Assembly: GCF_004011695.2 (NCBI RefSeq)
Contig: NC_082411.1
Location: 682,001 to 746,000, forward strand
Direction of reading: 5' to 3'
DNA: 64,000 nucleotides
Source of the DNA: Ascochyta rabiei
Lineage: Eukaryota > Ascomycota > Dothideomycetes > Pleosporales > Didymellaceae
Shown here: positions 21,841-31,845 of the stretch, one piece after another
Layout of the letters: every line of letters begins with the position of its first letter
Position numbering within the stretch: position 1 is the first letter of the stretch
Program-made: the position numbers and the translations under genes
The notes under the pieces: model-generated
Told to the model about the DNA's origin: nothing
The model's input: the letters and a program-made list of their open reading frames with translations, nothing else
Database searches by the model: none

Positions 21841-23809
21841 TCAACCCGTGACTCGCCTGATCCACAGCGCCGAGCCAGAGTTGGGGTCATCCCTCTCCCT
21901 CTTACGCAAAGCACGATGCAGCTTCAGGCCAATGTCATGCTCCTCAATCTTCATCTCCGCAAGTTCGTCCTCGAAAGCCTTCTTCTTTTGCTCAGCCATT
22001 CTTGCTGTCTTGAAATCCGTCAACATTGGGTTCGAAGGCGCAGCAGCATTCATTTTCTTGATCATCTTGTACACGTTCGAGCGGCGAACGTGCAGATCTT
22101 CCATCTGAGACTCTAGAATGGCAACATGGTCGCTTGCGCTCAATGTGGTTGGTGGTTGCGGTAGCGCCTTCTGTGTGCCTGTGGTTGAAGTTGAAAACGC
22201 CGAGCCCGGACGCGGCGAGGTTGGGGAAGCAAGAGTTGTTGTGCGTGTTTTCAATGCGACCGGAGACCTGGCAGCAGGAACTGGTTTGCGGACAGCTGGT
22301 GGCGTGCCGGGGATCTTGTCCGCTTGAGGAACAGGACGACGGCGGTTTAGAACCGAGGAAGCAACTGACGCAGGTTCTGTCATTATCCTGGTCCTCGTGG
22401 ACGCACCCAAAGTTGGCATTGGCTCCGGTGGGGAAGGAGGTGGTGAATGCTGGTAGGTGGTTGTGGTGTTGTAGGTTGTCCATGAAAAGCGACTTTGTGC
22501 GGCCTCCTTAACCTTCTCGGGCGTTTGCTCAAGCGGCTTGTCCCATATAGTGCTCTGCTTAGGAGTGAGACTTCGCTCCCATGACTCTGTCTCGGATGTT
22601 CCACTTCGATCATCAGCCGTCGTAAGAGAAGACGGCGATGGCTTCTCGTTTGTTGGCGTGACCGGGCTTGGATAAGAGTACGGATTCAAGATACCAAGGC
22701 CATGGTTCTCAGGTGTGGTGGGAGAAGTCGATTCGTAGTCAGGCGACTTCCTGCCGATTTTGAGAGGAAGTATAGGCTTGATGGGTTCGCTATGTATGTC
22801 GAAAGCGTTCGGCTTGTTCGCGACAGGCCGAGCGTCAGCTGCCAACGCGACGCGGTTGGTGATTGTCGCAACAGCGTTTGACATGTCCAGACCGAGCCCC
22901 TCGACCTTTCGCGTAGAGGGTTTTCGTGGAATCTGCAGCGTTTGATGTGTGGTATCGTCTTTGAGAGATCGCGCGATTTCTGCGCGGCCCGTCGCGCGAC
23001 TCCATGGCTCAGGAGCTTGAGGAGGCTCAGTTGGCGCCGGTTTGGCACCAAAGAGACCAACGCGATCTGTAAAGCTAGGGTTCTTCTTCTTGCTCTCCGG
23101 ACCCGATACTGACACTTGGTAGCCCATTGGGCGCAGGTTATCTTTTGCGAATGCAAGTGGATTTACTGAGCCAGCTCTGCCTGCGTTGCTCGACGTTGGC
23201 TCGCCCGAGTACTCATCCCACTTCACCTTGCTGTTGGGTGCAACCTTGCCTCCCCAAAACTTCTGCGAAGACTTGGTTTCGCCAGTTTGTATTACGGCAG
23301 GTGCTTTGCGTAGCACAGGTATATTGCTGTTCGCGGGGACTGCACCACGGTTCTCGTCCATTGGTGACACGTCGCGCATGGAGCGATATCTTCGGGGTGG
23401 GTCAGAGTTGTGCTGTCGTGCTGGTTCTGGTGAGCTTGGGGGTGATATGTCTTCGTACGTAGAAGGCGGAGTTGCCGTAGGGTTGTCGTAGTAGTAGGAT
23501 AGATCGTTTGAAGGTCGCGAGTAGACAGAAGAGACAGTAGGGATGTTGGAGACTCTGGAGTCTTGTGAAGATGAATGACTGCAGTTTATGTAAGCAGACT
23601 GAAATGGCACGTCACAGAGTTTGAGTACTCGGGACTTACTAGTGCCTTGTAGAGGGTGCATTGTGTCGGTAATTTGCAGCTTGAAGACCGGTAACATGAG
23701 GATTCCGCATAAGCTGTTCTTCATCGTAGGTCGTTTCAAGAAGTACAGGGTGGCCTATCTGCGCATGTCTCTCCTTCTCGCGCCCGTGACCCTGGAATCG
23801 TTTCCACAT
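21841..23809 (-). CDS. Conserved fungal protein, disordered with C-terminal coiled coil
   Basis: Exon 1 is 23809-23640, the intron 23639-23579 (GTAAGT..TGCAG, 61 nt) and exon 2 23578-21841, giving 635 aa. The start at 23809 opens MWKRFQGHGREKERHAQIGH and joins in phase 2 to HSSSQDSRVSN. This reads better than the longer uninterrupted frame that continues through the intron. Residues 50-520 are Ser/Pro/Thr-rich and low-complexity. The last 110 residues form a conserved charged coiled coil (ILESQMEDLHVRRSNVYKMI, then AEQKKKAFEDELAEMKIEEHD). The layout resembles ascomycete proteins of unknown function. No enzyme motif is visible. Confidence 0.72.
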
Positions 23810-23902
23810 GGTGAGTGCCTGCTTGAAACACGCGTTAGCGCCAATTCAAGTTATATAAAGCTCCAGTCCCCGTACCACGAAAGGGTACAACAGAACATCA
23901 AA

Positions 23903-24499
23903 TTAAACATCAGGGTCCTTGAAAGGGTTATCCTCTCTCTTTGGTGGGAGTGCAGCAGCCAGCGAGTTTTCCTTCTCGACGTCGGACGATGATAGCGAGG
24001 TTGACGACGAAATCACCGGCGACTTTATGAGAGGAGGCCCTGTAGCTGCCCTCTGCAGAGAAGCTGGAGGCTCTGTGGGTACTCTCTCCACTGGGACAGG
24101 TCCTGCGGTGACTGCTCTCGTGACCGGAGCAGGAGATGGTTCGGCGACTGCCCGTGTGACAGGAGCTGGCAATAGCCCTGAACTCGGGGCCTTGTTCTCC
24201 GTATAGACCTTTGGTTGTGCACTGTAGCTGTTGTGGTATCGGAGACGGCGGCGCGCGGGATTCGAGTACTTGCGGTGCTTATCTGTGCGACAGAGGCAGA
24301 CAATCGCATGTATGATGGCACCTAATGTGCCGATTGGAAACAGGAAGAACCATATCGCGAGGTTGATTCCAATTGTTGGCCACGAGGCGCCGTCGAGGTA
24401 GAGAGCAAGCCATGGCATAAAGACGGATAGCACGATCAGACCAAAGGTCACGCTCTCCTTTGGTCTTGGTACATTAACGGGTCCCTGCGTCGAGGCCAT
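23903..24499 (-). CDS. Pmp3/UPF0057-type membrane protein with long C-terminal tail
   Basis: This single exon of 198 aa starts at MASTQGPVNV. Residues about 20-65 hold two membrane helices (GLIVLSVFMPWLALYLDGA, then INLAIWFFLFPIGTLGAIIHAI) in the order of Pmp3 proteolipids, which modulate plasma-membrane potential and salt tolerance in yeast. Classical Pmp3 has about 55 residues. Here a 130-residue Pro/Ser/Thr-rich tail is added, with repeated PAPVTRAV units and a C-terminal DNPFKDPDV. Such extended forms occur in filamentous fungi. The domain call rests on helix order and the LYLDGA and GxxHAI patterns. Confidence 0.7.
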   Translation of the reverse strand: MASTQGPVNVPRPKESVTFGLIVLSVFMPWLALYLDGASWPTIGINLAIWFFLFPIGTLGAIIHAIVCLCRTDKHRKYSNPARRRLRYHNSYSAQPKVYTENKAPSSGLLPAPVTRAVAEPSPAPVTRAVTAGPVPVERVPTEPPASLQRAATGPPLIKSPVISSSTSLSSSDVEKENSLAAALPPKREDNPFKDPDV

Positions 24500-25602
24500 G
24501 CTGGGCGGCGGTAGTGGGATGTCGTGTGCGGCAGAAGTTGTGCGACCCAAGGGCGTTCGCTGCGTGGAAGGCAGGCAGGCAATACGCAGGCAGAAGTGCA
24601 AACGAGCGGAAGAGCTGTTGCAGGTAGGGATGTCCAAGGATGAAGGTGGTACCAGCCCGGATGTTGGAGGTGGGGTGGGTGTGGAGAGACAGCAAGACAA
24701 GATTCAGATACGTACCAATTGAACAAGACTGCCAGAGGAGGAGTGCGGAGGTGAGGCTGCTGTTTGTTGTAGATGATGCCAGAAGGCGCGCCGGAGGTCA
24801 GTAGAAGGAGTCAGCAAGCCGTGGCAGAGGCGTGTGGAGGCTGCCTGTGGGATTGCTTGTTGTGCTTGTTGGGTTGGGTTGGGTTGGGAGGCGCAGCTCA
24901 ACTTTCAAGGCAGAGGCACAGCTGTTGGCTGTTGTCGCTGCTTCACCTTTGCACGAACGCGCCTGCAGTGGTTCGGCAGCGTGCACCCAAATGTTTCGAC
25001 GGCGTCGATGGAGAGACACAGCGGGCGAATGAGAGCCAACCGAGGGGGCCGAAATGAATCGCGGTCCCGCGTTTCAGACCAGATGACAGTGTTTCAGGCG
25101 TCGCCTCATGTGCAGTTGTGGATCGGGGCGAATGGACCCTGTCGCCTGAGTTGCGCGCGTGCTTGTGCTTGTGCTTGTGCATGCGGGCGCGTGCGGTGAA
25201 GACTTGCAGGTGTGTGCCTGTGTTGTCTGTGAGGGCAAGCAGAGCGGGGTGAGGCCCAAGGCGTGCTGCGCGTGCGAGTCACGGGAATGTCTGCATTCCA
25301 TGCGCAGCGCTACAAGCACCCTCATCGAGGGTAGAACACGTTGTGTAGATGGGTGTTCACTCCGTCTTCAGTCCTCGAGATGGAAAGAGGTTCGACGGAT
25401 TGGTGTTTGTCACTGCACACGACTGACTGTATTGAGGCAATGCGAGTCAGCTCGCTGGCTCGGCTGTCAGCAATGCGCAACCAGTGCATCCTGGCGAAAT
25501 GACGTCCCCCCTTCAAGGCTCTCTGAAACCCACCACCACAGCACTACGTCCAGCACCATTCTTCGACGACACCGCCACGACCACGATTCAACTATCCAAG
25601 TC
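24500..25602. other. Divergent intergenic region, Pmp3-like / Dap1-like
   Basis: These 1.1 kb have only short pentamer and hexamer runs (TTGGG at about 24867-24887, GCTTGT at about 25158-25180). The 159-codon frame at 25159-25638 overlaps the next gene's first exon and looks spurious. Confidence 0.5.
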
Positions 25603-26244
25603 ATGGCCGAAGGTGGGAAACCGCAGTCTTCTGGCTAGTCGACGCTAATGGTTTCATAGCAACAGTCCAGCCGATAGCAAAGATCGAGCCGCCGGCAGCA
25701 TATGCGTAAGGAGACCGTACCTTCGCATCGACATCCAGCACCGCTCTGACCACTCGGAACTAGATCTTCGCCACTAACACCCATAAATCTCATCCTCCTC
25801 TCCCTCTTTGTCTTCATCCTATACCTCCGCCTCAAGCCTTCGACTCCGCAGACGTTGCCGAGCGCTCCGCCGCCGACCGTCTTCCGCACTTTTACCCCGC
25901 CCGAGCTGTTCCCTTACAATGGCCTCAACAGTATGCCAGTATACCTCGCTGTACGTGGCCGTGTGTTTGACGTGACGTCTGGGCGCAACTTCTACGGCCC
26001 AGGTGGCCCGTATGCCAACTTTGCCGGCCGCGATGCCAGCCGAGGACTGGCGTGCGGTAGCTTTGACGAGAGCATGCTGACCGAGGACCTTGATGGTCCA
26101 CTGGACACGCTTCAAGACTTAGACGAGGAGCAAAGGGAGGCTATGCGAGGATGGGAGGAGAGGTTCGAGGAGAAGTACCTTGTCGTTGGCAAGCTGGTCG
26201 CCGTGGGCAGCCCAGAGGCTGAGGCTGCCAAGGCGCAACAATGA
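25603..26244 (+). CDS. Dap1/MAPR-like cytochrome b5-fold haem protein
   Basis: The family (Dap1 in yeast, PGRMC1 in animals) binds haem and supports cytochrome P450 enzymes such as Erg11 in sterol synthesis. Exon 1 codes only 10 nt (25603-25612), exon 2 is 25660-25705 and exon 3 25764-26244, giving 178 aa. Both introns restore phase. A membrane helix (INLILLSLFVFILYLRL) precedes the domain. The domain reads FTPPELFPYNGLNSMPVYLAVRGRVFDVTSGRNFYGPGGPYANFAGRDASRGLA with the family's Tyr residues, then the segment ending VVGKLVAVG. A C-terminal AEAAKAQQ tail follows. It is probably ER-anchored with a cytosolic domain. Confidence 0.9.
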
Positions 26245-26807
26245 GGAAGGGCCAATGTGCTGAAAAGCAACGGCCTGGAGCGAGGGCCAGAAGCATGCAA
26301 ATGAGTTGAGAGAGTACGTAGCACGGCTCATCGTTGGTGCTTGAGAGGATGTCTCAAAGAAGCTTTCGGATGGAACAAGCCAACACTTTTCCTCAACTTC
26401 GACATGTAAACTCTACGTCCGGACACATGTTTCCCTGAGGACGCCTCTTCCATGTGTCGCATCATAGAATTAAGCAAAGTATGTGAGGACCTTCGTTGCT
26501 TGACTTGCCTCTTTCAAAAGAGCTCGTTCAGTGCCTGCGTGCAAGATCGTTCATCTCTCTCACTAAACCACAGGCCTTCGTTTACATGTACGTGAGCACC
26601 ACGAATCTCATAGTCATGGCGCGTCCTCGGTGAGCTAGCGCGCCTGCCTGCTGTATTTGCGAGCTCTCACCTCACCCTCACCATCGAGGCCCGCCACAGC
26701 TGCCTCACTGCCTTCTGCTAAACACTTTCCACTCGCTTACTTGTACCTCCACCAAGATCAGCTCTGAACTGTGCAGTCACCATACCACCATCGTCCCAAC
26801 CATCATC
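26245..26807. other. Intergenic, nothing recognised
   Basis: These 563 bp lie between same-strand genes; the last 200 bp are pyrimidine-rich, as is usual for a fungal promoter and 5' UTR. Confidence 0.5.
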
Positions 26808-27241
26808 ATGCCGCCAACACCCACTTCGCCAGCATCTGTCGATGACGCCGCACTGAAAGACACCGGTGCCGGCGTCAAAAAGGCCGCACAAAAGAAGAAG
26901 TTGAAAAGCACCGGCTTCAAGAGCCAGAAGGCAAAGCAGGCCCTGAAGCACATGCATGCCTTCTGTGAGTAGTCTCCCTCAGTCACGGTGACTCCCCGCA
27001 AGGAAGGCGCCAGCACAAGGGATATTGGAGAAGACTTTGCTGACATGGATGGTCCACAGTCAAGGCCCACCGCGACTGCGATGAGTACAGAGACATGACC
27101 TTTGGTGAGAAGCAGAAGGTGCTGGGCAAACTTGTATGCGTTCCTCGTAACGAGAGCTGTTAGCCCTAGGCTTTGACTGACAGGTAGGTGCAGTGGAAAA
27201 TGTCGCCCGAGAACCCCAAGAACAACACATCTGCATCCTGA
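26808..27241 (+). CDS. Small basic protein, unknown function
   Basis: The model has 92 aa from exons 26808-26964, 27060-27133 and 27194-27241. The first half is Lys/Ala-rich (GVKKAAQKKKLKSTGFKSQKAKQAL). The second half reads FKAHRDCDEYRDMTFGEKQKVLGKLWKMSPENPKN, which has a faint HMG-box-like look around the Trp but is too short to call. The last acceptor has an alternative 10 nt upstream (CTGACAG) that would give a longer, different C-terminus. I prefer the distal GCAG because it continues GKLWKMSPENPKN. Nuclear or ribosome-associated roles are possible from charge alone. Confidence 0.6.
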
Positions 27242-27523
27242 AGTACCGACCATCTCGAAGGCTCCAGGCGCATATCCCAGGCGCATGCCCCACATGTATC
27301 GAGCTTCTGAGGAACACGCGCACGTTGGCTCGGACACGTCGTGAATCAGTCTGAGAAGACACTTCACCAGCGGAGCTCAAAGGGTCAACTGAGAGACATT
27401 GTGCACCTCAGGAAGGTAGCGTGTATTGCGTGTATCTGAATCAGACAGCGCTCAAACGCCAAATTAAACTCAAATCCCCAAACGCTCATGTACTGTATAC
27501 GCTTTGCGCGAGATGATATAGGC

Positions 27524-29470
27524 TCACCATCCAAACTTCTCAACTGCCAACCCAACATCCCTCCCTGCCCAAATCTTCCGTGAAGAAACGTTCCTGACAT
27601 CTCTCACCAGCCCCTCCGGTCCACTAACCACGACACCCGTCTTCCCACCTCCCTCCGCATCCACCCACTCGCCCACCACAGTCCGCACGTCAGGTCGTCC
27701 TGCAAGCGCGGTCGGCGGCGGGATCAGCAAGTCCAACCCCCAGTCCTGCAGCTCCTTGAGCTTATCCTCGGGAATCCACAGCCGGTGAGACGGGCTGTGC
27801 GTGATCCACAGGAGCTTGACGTTTCTGCGCGACTTGAGCATGGCAGTCTCTGCGTCCTCGGGCGAAGGTTGAAGAAGGGCGTACAGCAGCGGGTAGGCCA
27901 CTGCGATGCCTGAGCCGCCGGCGACGAGGACCGCGGTGGAGGATGAGCGGAGCAGATCGAGCGCGTGCGAGGAGCCGTACGGGCCATCGAGGCGGATGCG
28001 TGTTTGGGAGTGGGTGCGCGCGTAGGTTAGTAATTGGTTTGTGAAGCCAGACTGGGCTTGGGCGCGGATTAGGAGGGTGAACCACGCGTGCTTGCCTTGG
28101 TCGTCTTGGGTGATGCGGTGGGTGTTCGGGGCAGCAGAGAAGATTGTGAAGGGGTGGGATTGTAGTGCGTGTTTGCGGGACAGGGCGGGGACGGAGATGA
28201 AGATGTGTTCGTTGGGTGCCCAGCCGTGCTTCATGTTGTGGGACAGCAAGCGGAGGGCGGGCGAGCGGTTGCTGACGTCCCAGTTGGAGGATAGCAGGAT
28301 GGTCTCGTCGTCTTCCATGACGGTCAGGGTGGCGGCGTGGGTGCTTGACTTCAGCCAGAGCCGGTACACGAGACGATCGACGAGGAAGATGGCGAGCGAG
28401 GCGCCCACGTAGGGTCGAGAGGTGTAGTGGTGGAACCAGAGAAATGCCAGACCAGCGACTTGCAAAACAATGTGCAGAGCTAAAAAGATCTCATACCATC
28501 GCCGACGGAAGCTGCCCAGAGAGGTGAAATAGATAAGCTCGTAGGCGATGAATGCCGCCAGTCCGAGCAGCACGACTCGATTGAACAGGAACTTGGCCAG
28601 CGTAAAGCCTAGATGTCTCAGCATGCCGTACCAGACAGCCACCATGCCCAAGAAGTGCAGGAATGCCTCCAGGCACATGACCTCTCCCACGCGTCTATGG
28701 AAGATGTTCAGACCCTCGTACGAGTAGCCGGTGAGGAGCTTGATGGGCTGGTTCTTGGCAGCGAGCAGGTAGAGCAGCGGCAGGTTTGAGATGAAGACGA
28801 TGCCGCAGCGATCGGCGAAGACGAAGAGGTACAGGAAGGACAGAGGCATGCGGTAGAGGTTGTAGAAGACGGTCAAGGCGATCCAACCCAGCACGAGCAG
28901 CGTCACGCCGTTTGTAGGCAGAGTCTTGTTGATGACCGGGATCGGAGGTGGTTGGTACTGCAGTATCGACTTGGAGATATAATACGGTGCCCACACACCC
29001 TGTCGTCGTCGTCGTCGTGGCAGTCTCGCAGCCAGCAGAGGGCTCGTTTCAGCAGCGTCGTTGTCGGCCTCATGGTATGGCTTGAGGGGCCCGGGCGGCG
29101 TCACATTGCCTTCGATCGTACTGCTTGAGCTACTCCACGTTTCTCCTTCGTCCTGGGTCCGCCTGCTCAGCGCGGCGATGCTCTTCTTCCGCGCCCTCTG
29201 CCAGAGGAGCTTCTCGCTCCCATGCCACGCCGTGAAGACGAACAATACACCCAGCAGGACCAGGTTGTATGTCTTTAGGAACTTCCGTCCGAACAGTATC
29301 GCCTCGACTAGTTTCCGGAACCGCGGGTCTTTTCCTGGGTCATCAGGGTCCACGAGCTTGCCTCTACCGGCGGTGGTCGAAAAAGCTTCGGGCTCCCATG
29401 GCGCTGCCGTCGAGGCTGTGGCTGTGAGCGCAAAGCGCAGGATGTCCCGCATCCAGGGTGTTTCCTCCAT
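27524..29470 (-). CDS. Ferric reductase-like transmembrane oxidoreductase (FRE family)
   Basis: The enzyme is a plasma-membrane flavocytochrome that would move electrons from NADPH through FAD and two haems to external ferric chelates. This single exon of 648 aa starts at MEETPWMRDIL; the frame extends further but without ATG. The two haem-ligand pairs have canonical H-x13-H spacing: H in NIFHRRVGEV with H in EAFLHFLG, and H in FLALHIVLQ with H in FLWFHHY. The FAD motif HPFTI and an NADPH motif VLVAGGSGIAVAYPLLYAL follow. An Arg-rich loop (LPRRRRRQG) precedes the core. It lies 242 bp downstream of the enoyl-CoA hydratase on the same strand. Confidence 0.93.
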   Translation of the reverse strand: MEETPWMRDILRFALTATASTAAPWEPEAFSTTAGRGKLVDPDDPGKDPRFRKLVEAILFGRKFLKTYNLVLLGVLFVFTAWHGSEKLLWQRARKKSIAALSRRTQDEGETWSSSSSTIEGNVTPPGPLKPYHEADNDAAETSPLLAARLPRRRRRQGVWAPYYISKSILQYQPPPIPVINKTLPTNGVTLLVLGWIALTVFYNLYRMPLSFLYLFVFADRCGIVFISNLPLLYLLAAKNQPIKLLTGYSYEGLNIFHRRVGEVMCLEAFLHFLGMVAVWYGMLRHLGFTLAKFLFNRVVLLGLAAFIAYELIYFTSLGSFRRRWYEIFLALHIVLQVAGLAFLWFHHYTSRPYVGASLAIFLVDRLVYRLWLKSSTHAATLTVMEDDETILLSSNWDVSNRSPALRLLSHNMKHGWAPNEHIFISVPALSRKHALQSHPFTIFSAAPNTHRITQDDQGKHAWFTLLIRAQAQSGFTNQLLTYARTHSQTRIRLDGPYGSSHALDLLRSSSTAVLVAGGSGIAVAYPLLYALLQPSPEDAETAMLKSRRNVKLLWITHSPSHRLWIPEDKLKELQDWGLDLLIPPPTALAGRPDVRTVVGEWVDAEGGGKTGVVVSGPEGLVRDVRNVSSRKIWAGRDVGLAVEKFGW

Positions 29471-29712
29471 GGTAGCAAGCACCGCAGTCTGCAAGCAGTG
29501 AGATGCTCGGACAAGTGCACTGACATGGTGGTTCGCGAAGGTCTATGAATCCCCGCGTCATCACGCGCCCGGCTCGCGTGGGCGCTAAGATAAGCCCTGC
29601 CCTATCGGCAGGAGCCACCGGGGCACGCTTACTGGTGCTGGACATGACTCGTGGAGTGTGGGGGACAATGCATTGTGTGTTCAAGTCGCTGTTCAGTGCT
29701 ATGTTGAGGCTT

Positions 29713-30705
29713 CTACTCGTTCTTCCACTCAGCCTTGGCCTTTGCAGCGAATGCTGACATGCCAATCTTCTGGTCCTGGCTGCCGAACAGGCCGTGGAAC
29801 ACTCTCCTCTCATACTCGACACCCTCCCGGATGCCCAGCTCCTGGCTCTTGTTGACCACCTCCTTGGCAGCCTTGACAGCGATTTGGCTGAATCCTGCAA
29901 TCTTTTCGGCGGTGGCAATGGCGCCATCAACCGCGGCTTCTGGTGTCTCGAACACCTTGGCAACCAGCCCCCACTCGCCGGCCTGCTTCGCGGAAATGTT
30001 GTCACCTGTCAAGATGGTCTCCATAGCGCGTGACTTTCCAATTGCCTTTGTCAGACGCTGAGATCCACCAGCGCCAGGAATGACACCCAGCTTGATCTCT
30101 GGCTGGCCGAAGACGGCCTTGGGCCCAGCGTACAGGATGTCTCCCATCATGGCGAGCTCGCAGCCTCCGCCCAGCGCGTAGCCGTTGATGGCTGTGATGA
30201 GGGGCTTCTTCAAGAAGGTGACGAGGTCTGACCAGGTCTCGATGAAGTCGTTTCCGTAGGCGCTGCTGAAGGTGAGGTCCTTCATCTCCTTGATGTCTGC
30301 GCCGGCAGCAAAGGCCTTGTCGGAGCCGGTGAGGACAATGGCGCCGATGGACTTGTCGGCCTGGAAGTCGCGCAGTGCTTGGTTGAGCTCGAGGATGAGA
30401 GGGGTGCATAGCGCATTCAAAGCTTTGGGGCGGTTGAGCTGGACTGCGGCTGTCAGGGAGGAGCTTGAAGGTGGAAGCGCAAAGCTCTGGGCCATTGTTG
30501 TGATTTGTCGAGACCACCTGGGCGAAGAGCGTTTGCGCTATGAGCGAGTGGAAGGGGGCACCTTACCGAAGCCGACACCAGGCTTTGGCGTTGAGACGAG
30601 CAGGTGCTCATAGCTCTTCTGTGTGGAGTAGGCTCTTGCAAATCTGGGGAGACGGGTGGCCTTGAACTGCGAAGCGATTGTCGCGGTTGATCTGAAGGCC
30701 TGCAT
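29713..30705 (-). CDS. Mitochondrial enoyl-CoA hydratase
   Basis: The enzyme hydrates 2-trans-enoyl-CoA in mitochondrial beta-oxidation and amino-acid breakdown. Exon 1 is 30705-30567, the intron 30566-30444 (123 nt) and exon 2 30443-29713, giving 289 aa. An Arg-rich presequence (MQAFRSTATIASQFKATRLPR) fits mitochondrial import. The preferred acceptor CCGCAG, with CTGAC 8 nt upstream, gives PKPGVGFVQLNRPKALNAL. An acceptor 6 nt earlier would add two residues in frame. The oxyanion segment GYALGGGCELAMMGD and FGQPEIKLGVIPGAGGSQRL contain both catalytic glutamates known from rat crotonase (CEL and QPE, 20 apart). The gene is divergent from RER1. Confidence 0.95.
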
Positions 30706-31122
30706 GGTGAAGTAGGTGCAATTGAGCTCGACTTCAGAGCAGAGTGGAGTGCAGAGTCTTGGACGTCTGCTCTCACGGAAAGTGGACAGCTCCCGCACAG
30801 CTCCAGCTGCCGAGGCTATGTCATACAGTCATAGGCAACCCATCGAGCCATTAAGCCGCACTCGTCGCTTGCAGCTGCCCGCCAGGACGCGTTGGCCCTA
30901 GCGCGCCCTCCGTTGGTTCCTCAGCCTCGCGCGACAAGTTGAGTTTCCTGACAGGTCGCCTCAACACGGTCGCCTCAACACTGTCGCCTCAACACTGTCG
31001 CCCCAACAAACAACCCTTTCTCTCGCCACGGGCCCTCTGGACACGCTCACGACCGCCGACCGCCGACCGCCGACCCCCGCCAAACGCCAAACGCCAAACG
31101 CCTCCCAGGAAACGCTGCAACG
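30706..31122. promoter_or_regulatory. Divergent promoter region with short tandem repeats
   Basis: 417 bp separate the start codons of the hydratase and RER1. Four 14-bp units of the GTCGCCTCAACACT type occupy 30955-31010. Two 7-bp arrays follow, CCGCCGA-type at about 31053-31074 and AAACGCC-type at about 31079-31102. The last ends about 20 nt before the RER1 ATG, so it should be in its 5' UTR. Confidence 0.75.
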
Positions 31123-31845
31123 ATGGATTCGCCGGAACCTGATACCCCTTTCGCGGCCGTCACCGCGCAGACAACAAAGTACGGCAGGGTACGTCTACTG
31201 CCTGGCGCATGCGATGCGCCGCTTAACTCCCCGCACAACAGATGCGCTGGATTGGGCTGGGAGAACGAACAGCAACTGACATTGAACAGATGTTCCAGGC
31301 ATATCTCGACAAGTCCACGCCTTACAACACCTACCGATGGGTGGGCACCGCTGTCCTCTTCCTCCTGTTCGGCCTGCGCATATTCGTCGCCCAGGGCTGG
31401 TACATTGTCGCCTACTCGCTGGGCATCTACCTGCTGAACCTCTTCCTTGCCTTCCTCTCGCCCAAGTTCGACCCCGCGCTCGAGCAGGATGAGGGCATGG
31501 AGGATGGAAACGCAAGTGGTCTCCCCACCAAGGAGGACCAGGAGTTCAGGCCCTTCGTGCGCCGCCTCCCAGAGTTCAAGTTCTGGTACTCGACCACAAA
31601 GGCCATCGCTATCGGTTTCTTCTGCAGTTGGTTTGAGATTTTCAACCTGCCCGTCTTCTGGCCTGTCCTTGTTGTGTACTGGCTGATCCTTTTCGGCCTG
31701 ACCAGTAAGTTCGGACGCATTTCGAGCACGCGCGAGACCAGCAAACTGACACGCCGCAGTGCGACGACAAATTCAGCACATGATCAAGTATCGCTACGTC
31801 CCCTTCACTGTGGGCAAGACACGCTACCCCGGCGCCTCGAACTGA
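31123..31845 (+). CDS. RER1: ER retrieval receptor Rer1
   Basis: Rer1 sits in the early Golgi and returns escaped ER membrane proteins by recognising polar residues in their membrane segments. Exons are 31123-31188, 31290-31704 and 31760-31845, giving 188 aa, the family length. The conserved core reads AYLDKSTPYNTYRWVGT, GWYIVAYSLGIYLLNLFLAFLSPKFDP, EFRPFVRRLPEFKFWYS and MRRQIQHMIKYRYVPFTVGKTRYPGAS, with four membrane helices in two pairs. An earlier acceptor at 31241 would keep frame and add 16 residues; the distal acceptor at 31289, with CTGAC close by, fits homologues better. Both are GT..AG. Confidence 0.95.

Noticed and set aside
23579..23739. Uninterrupted longer 5' frame for the protein at 21.8-23.8 kb
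   Set aside because: It reads through a GTAAGT..TGCAG intron. The spliced start at 23809 gives a better N-terminus with correct phase.
25159..25638. 159-codon Cys-rich ORF upstream of the Dap1-like gene
   Set aside because: It overlaps the first exon of the Dap1-like gene in another frame and has a low-complexity Leu/Val start from GCTTGT repeats.
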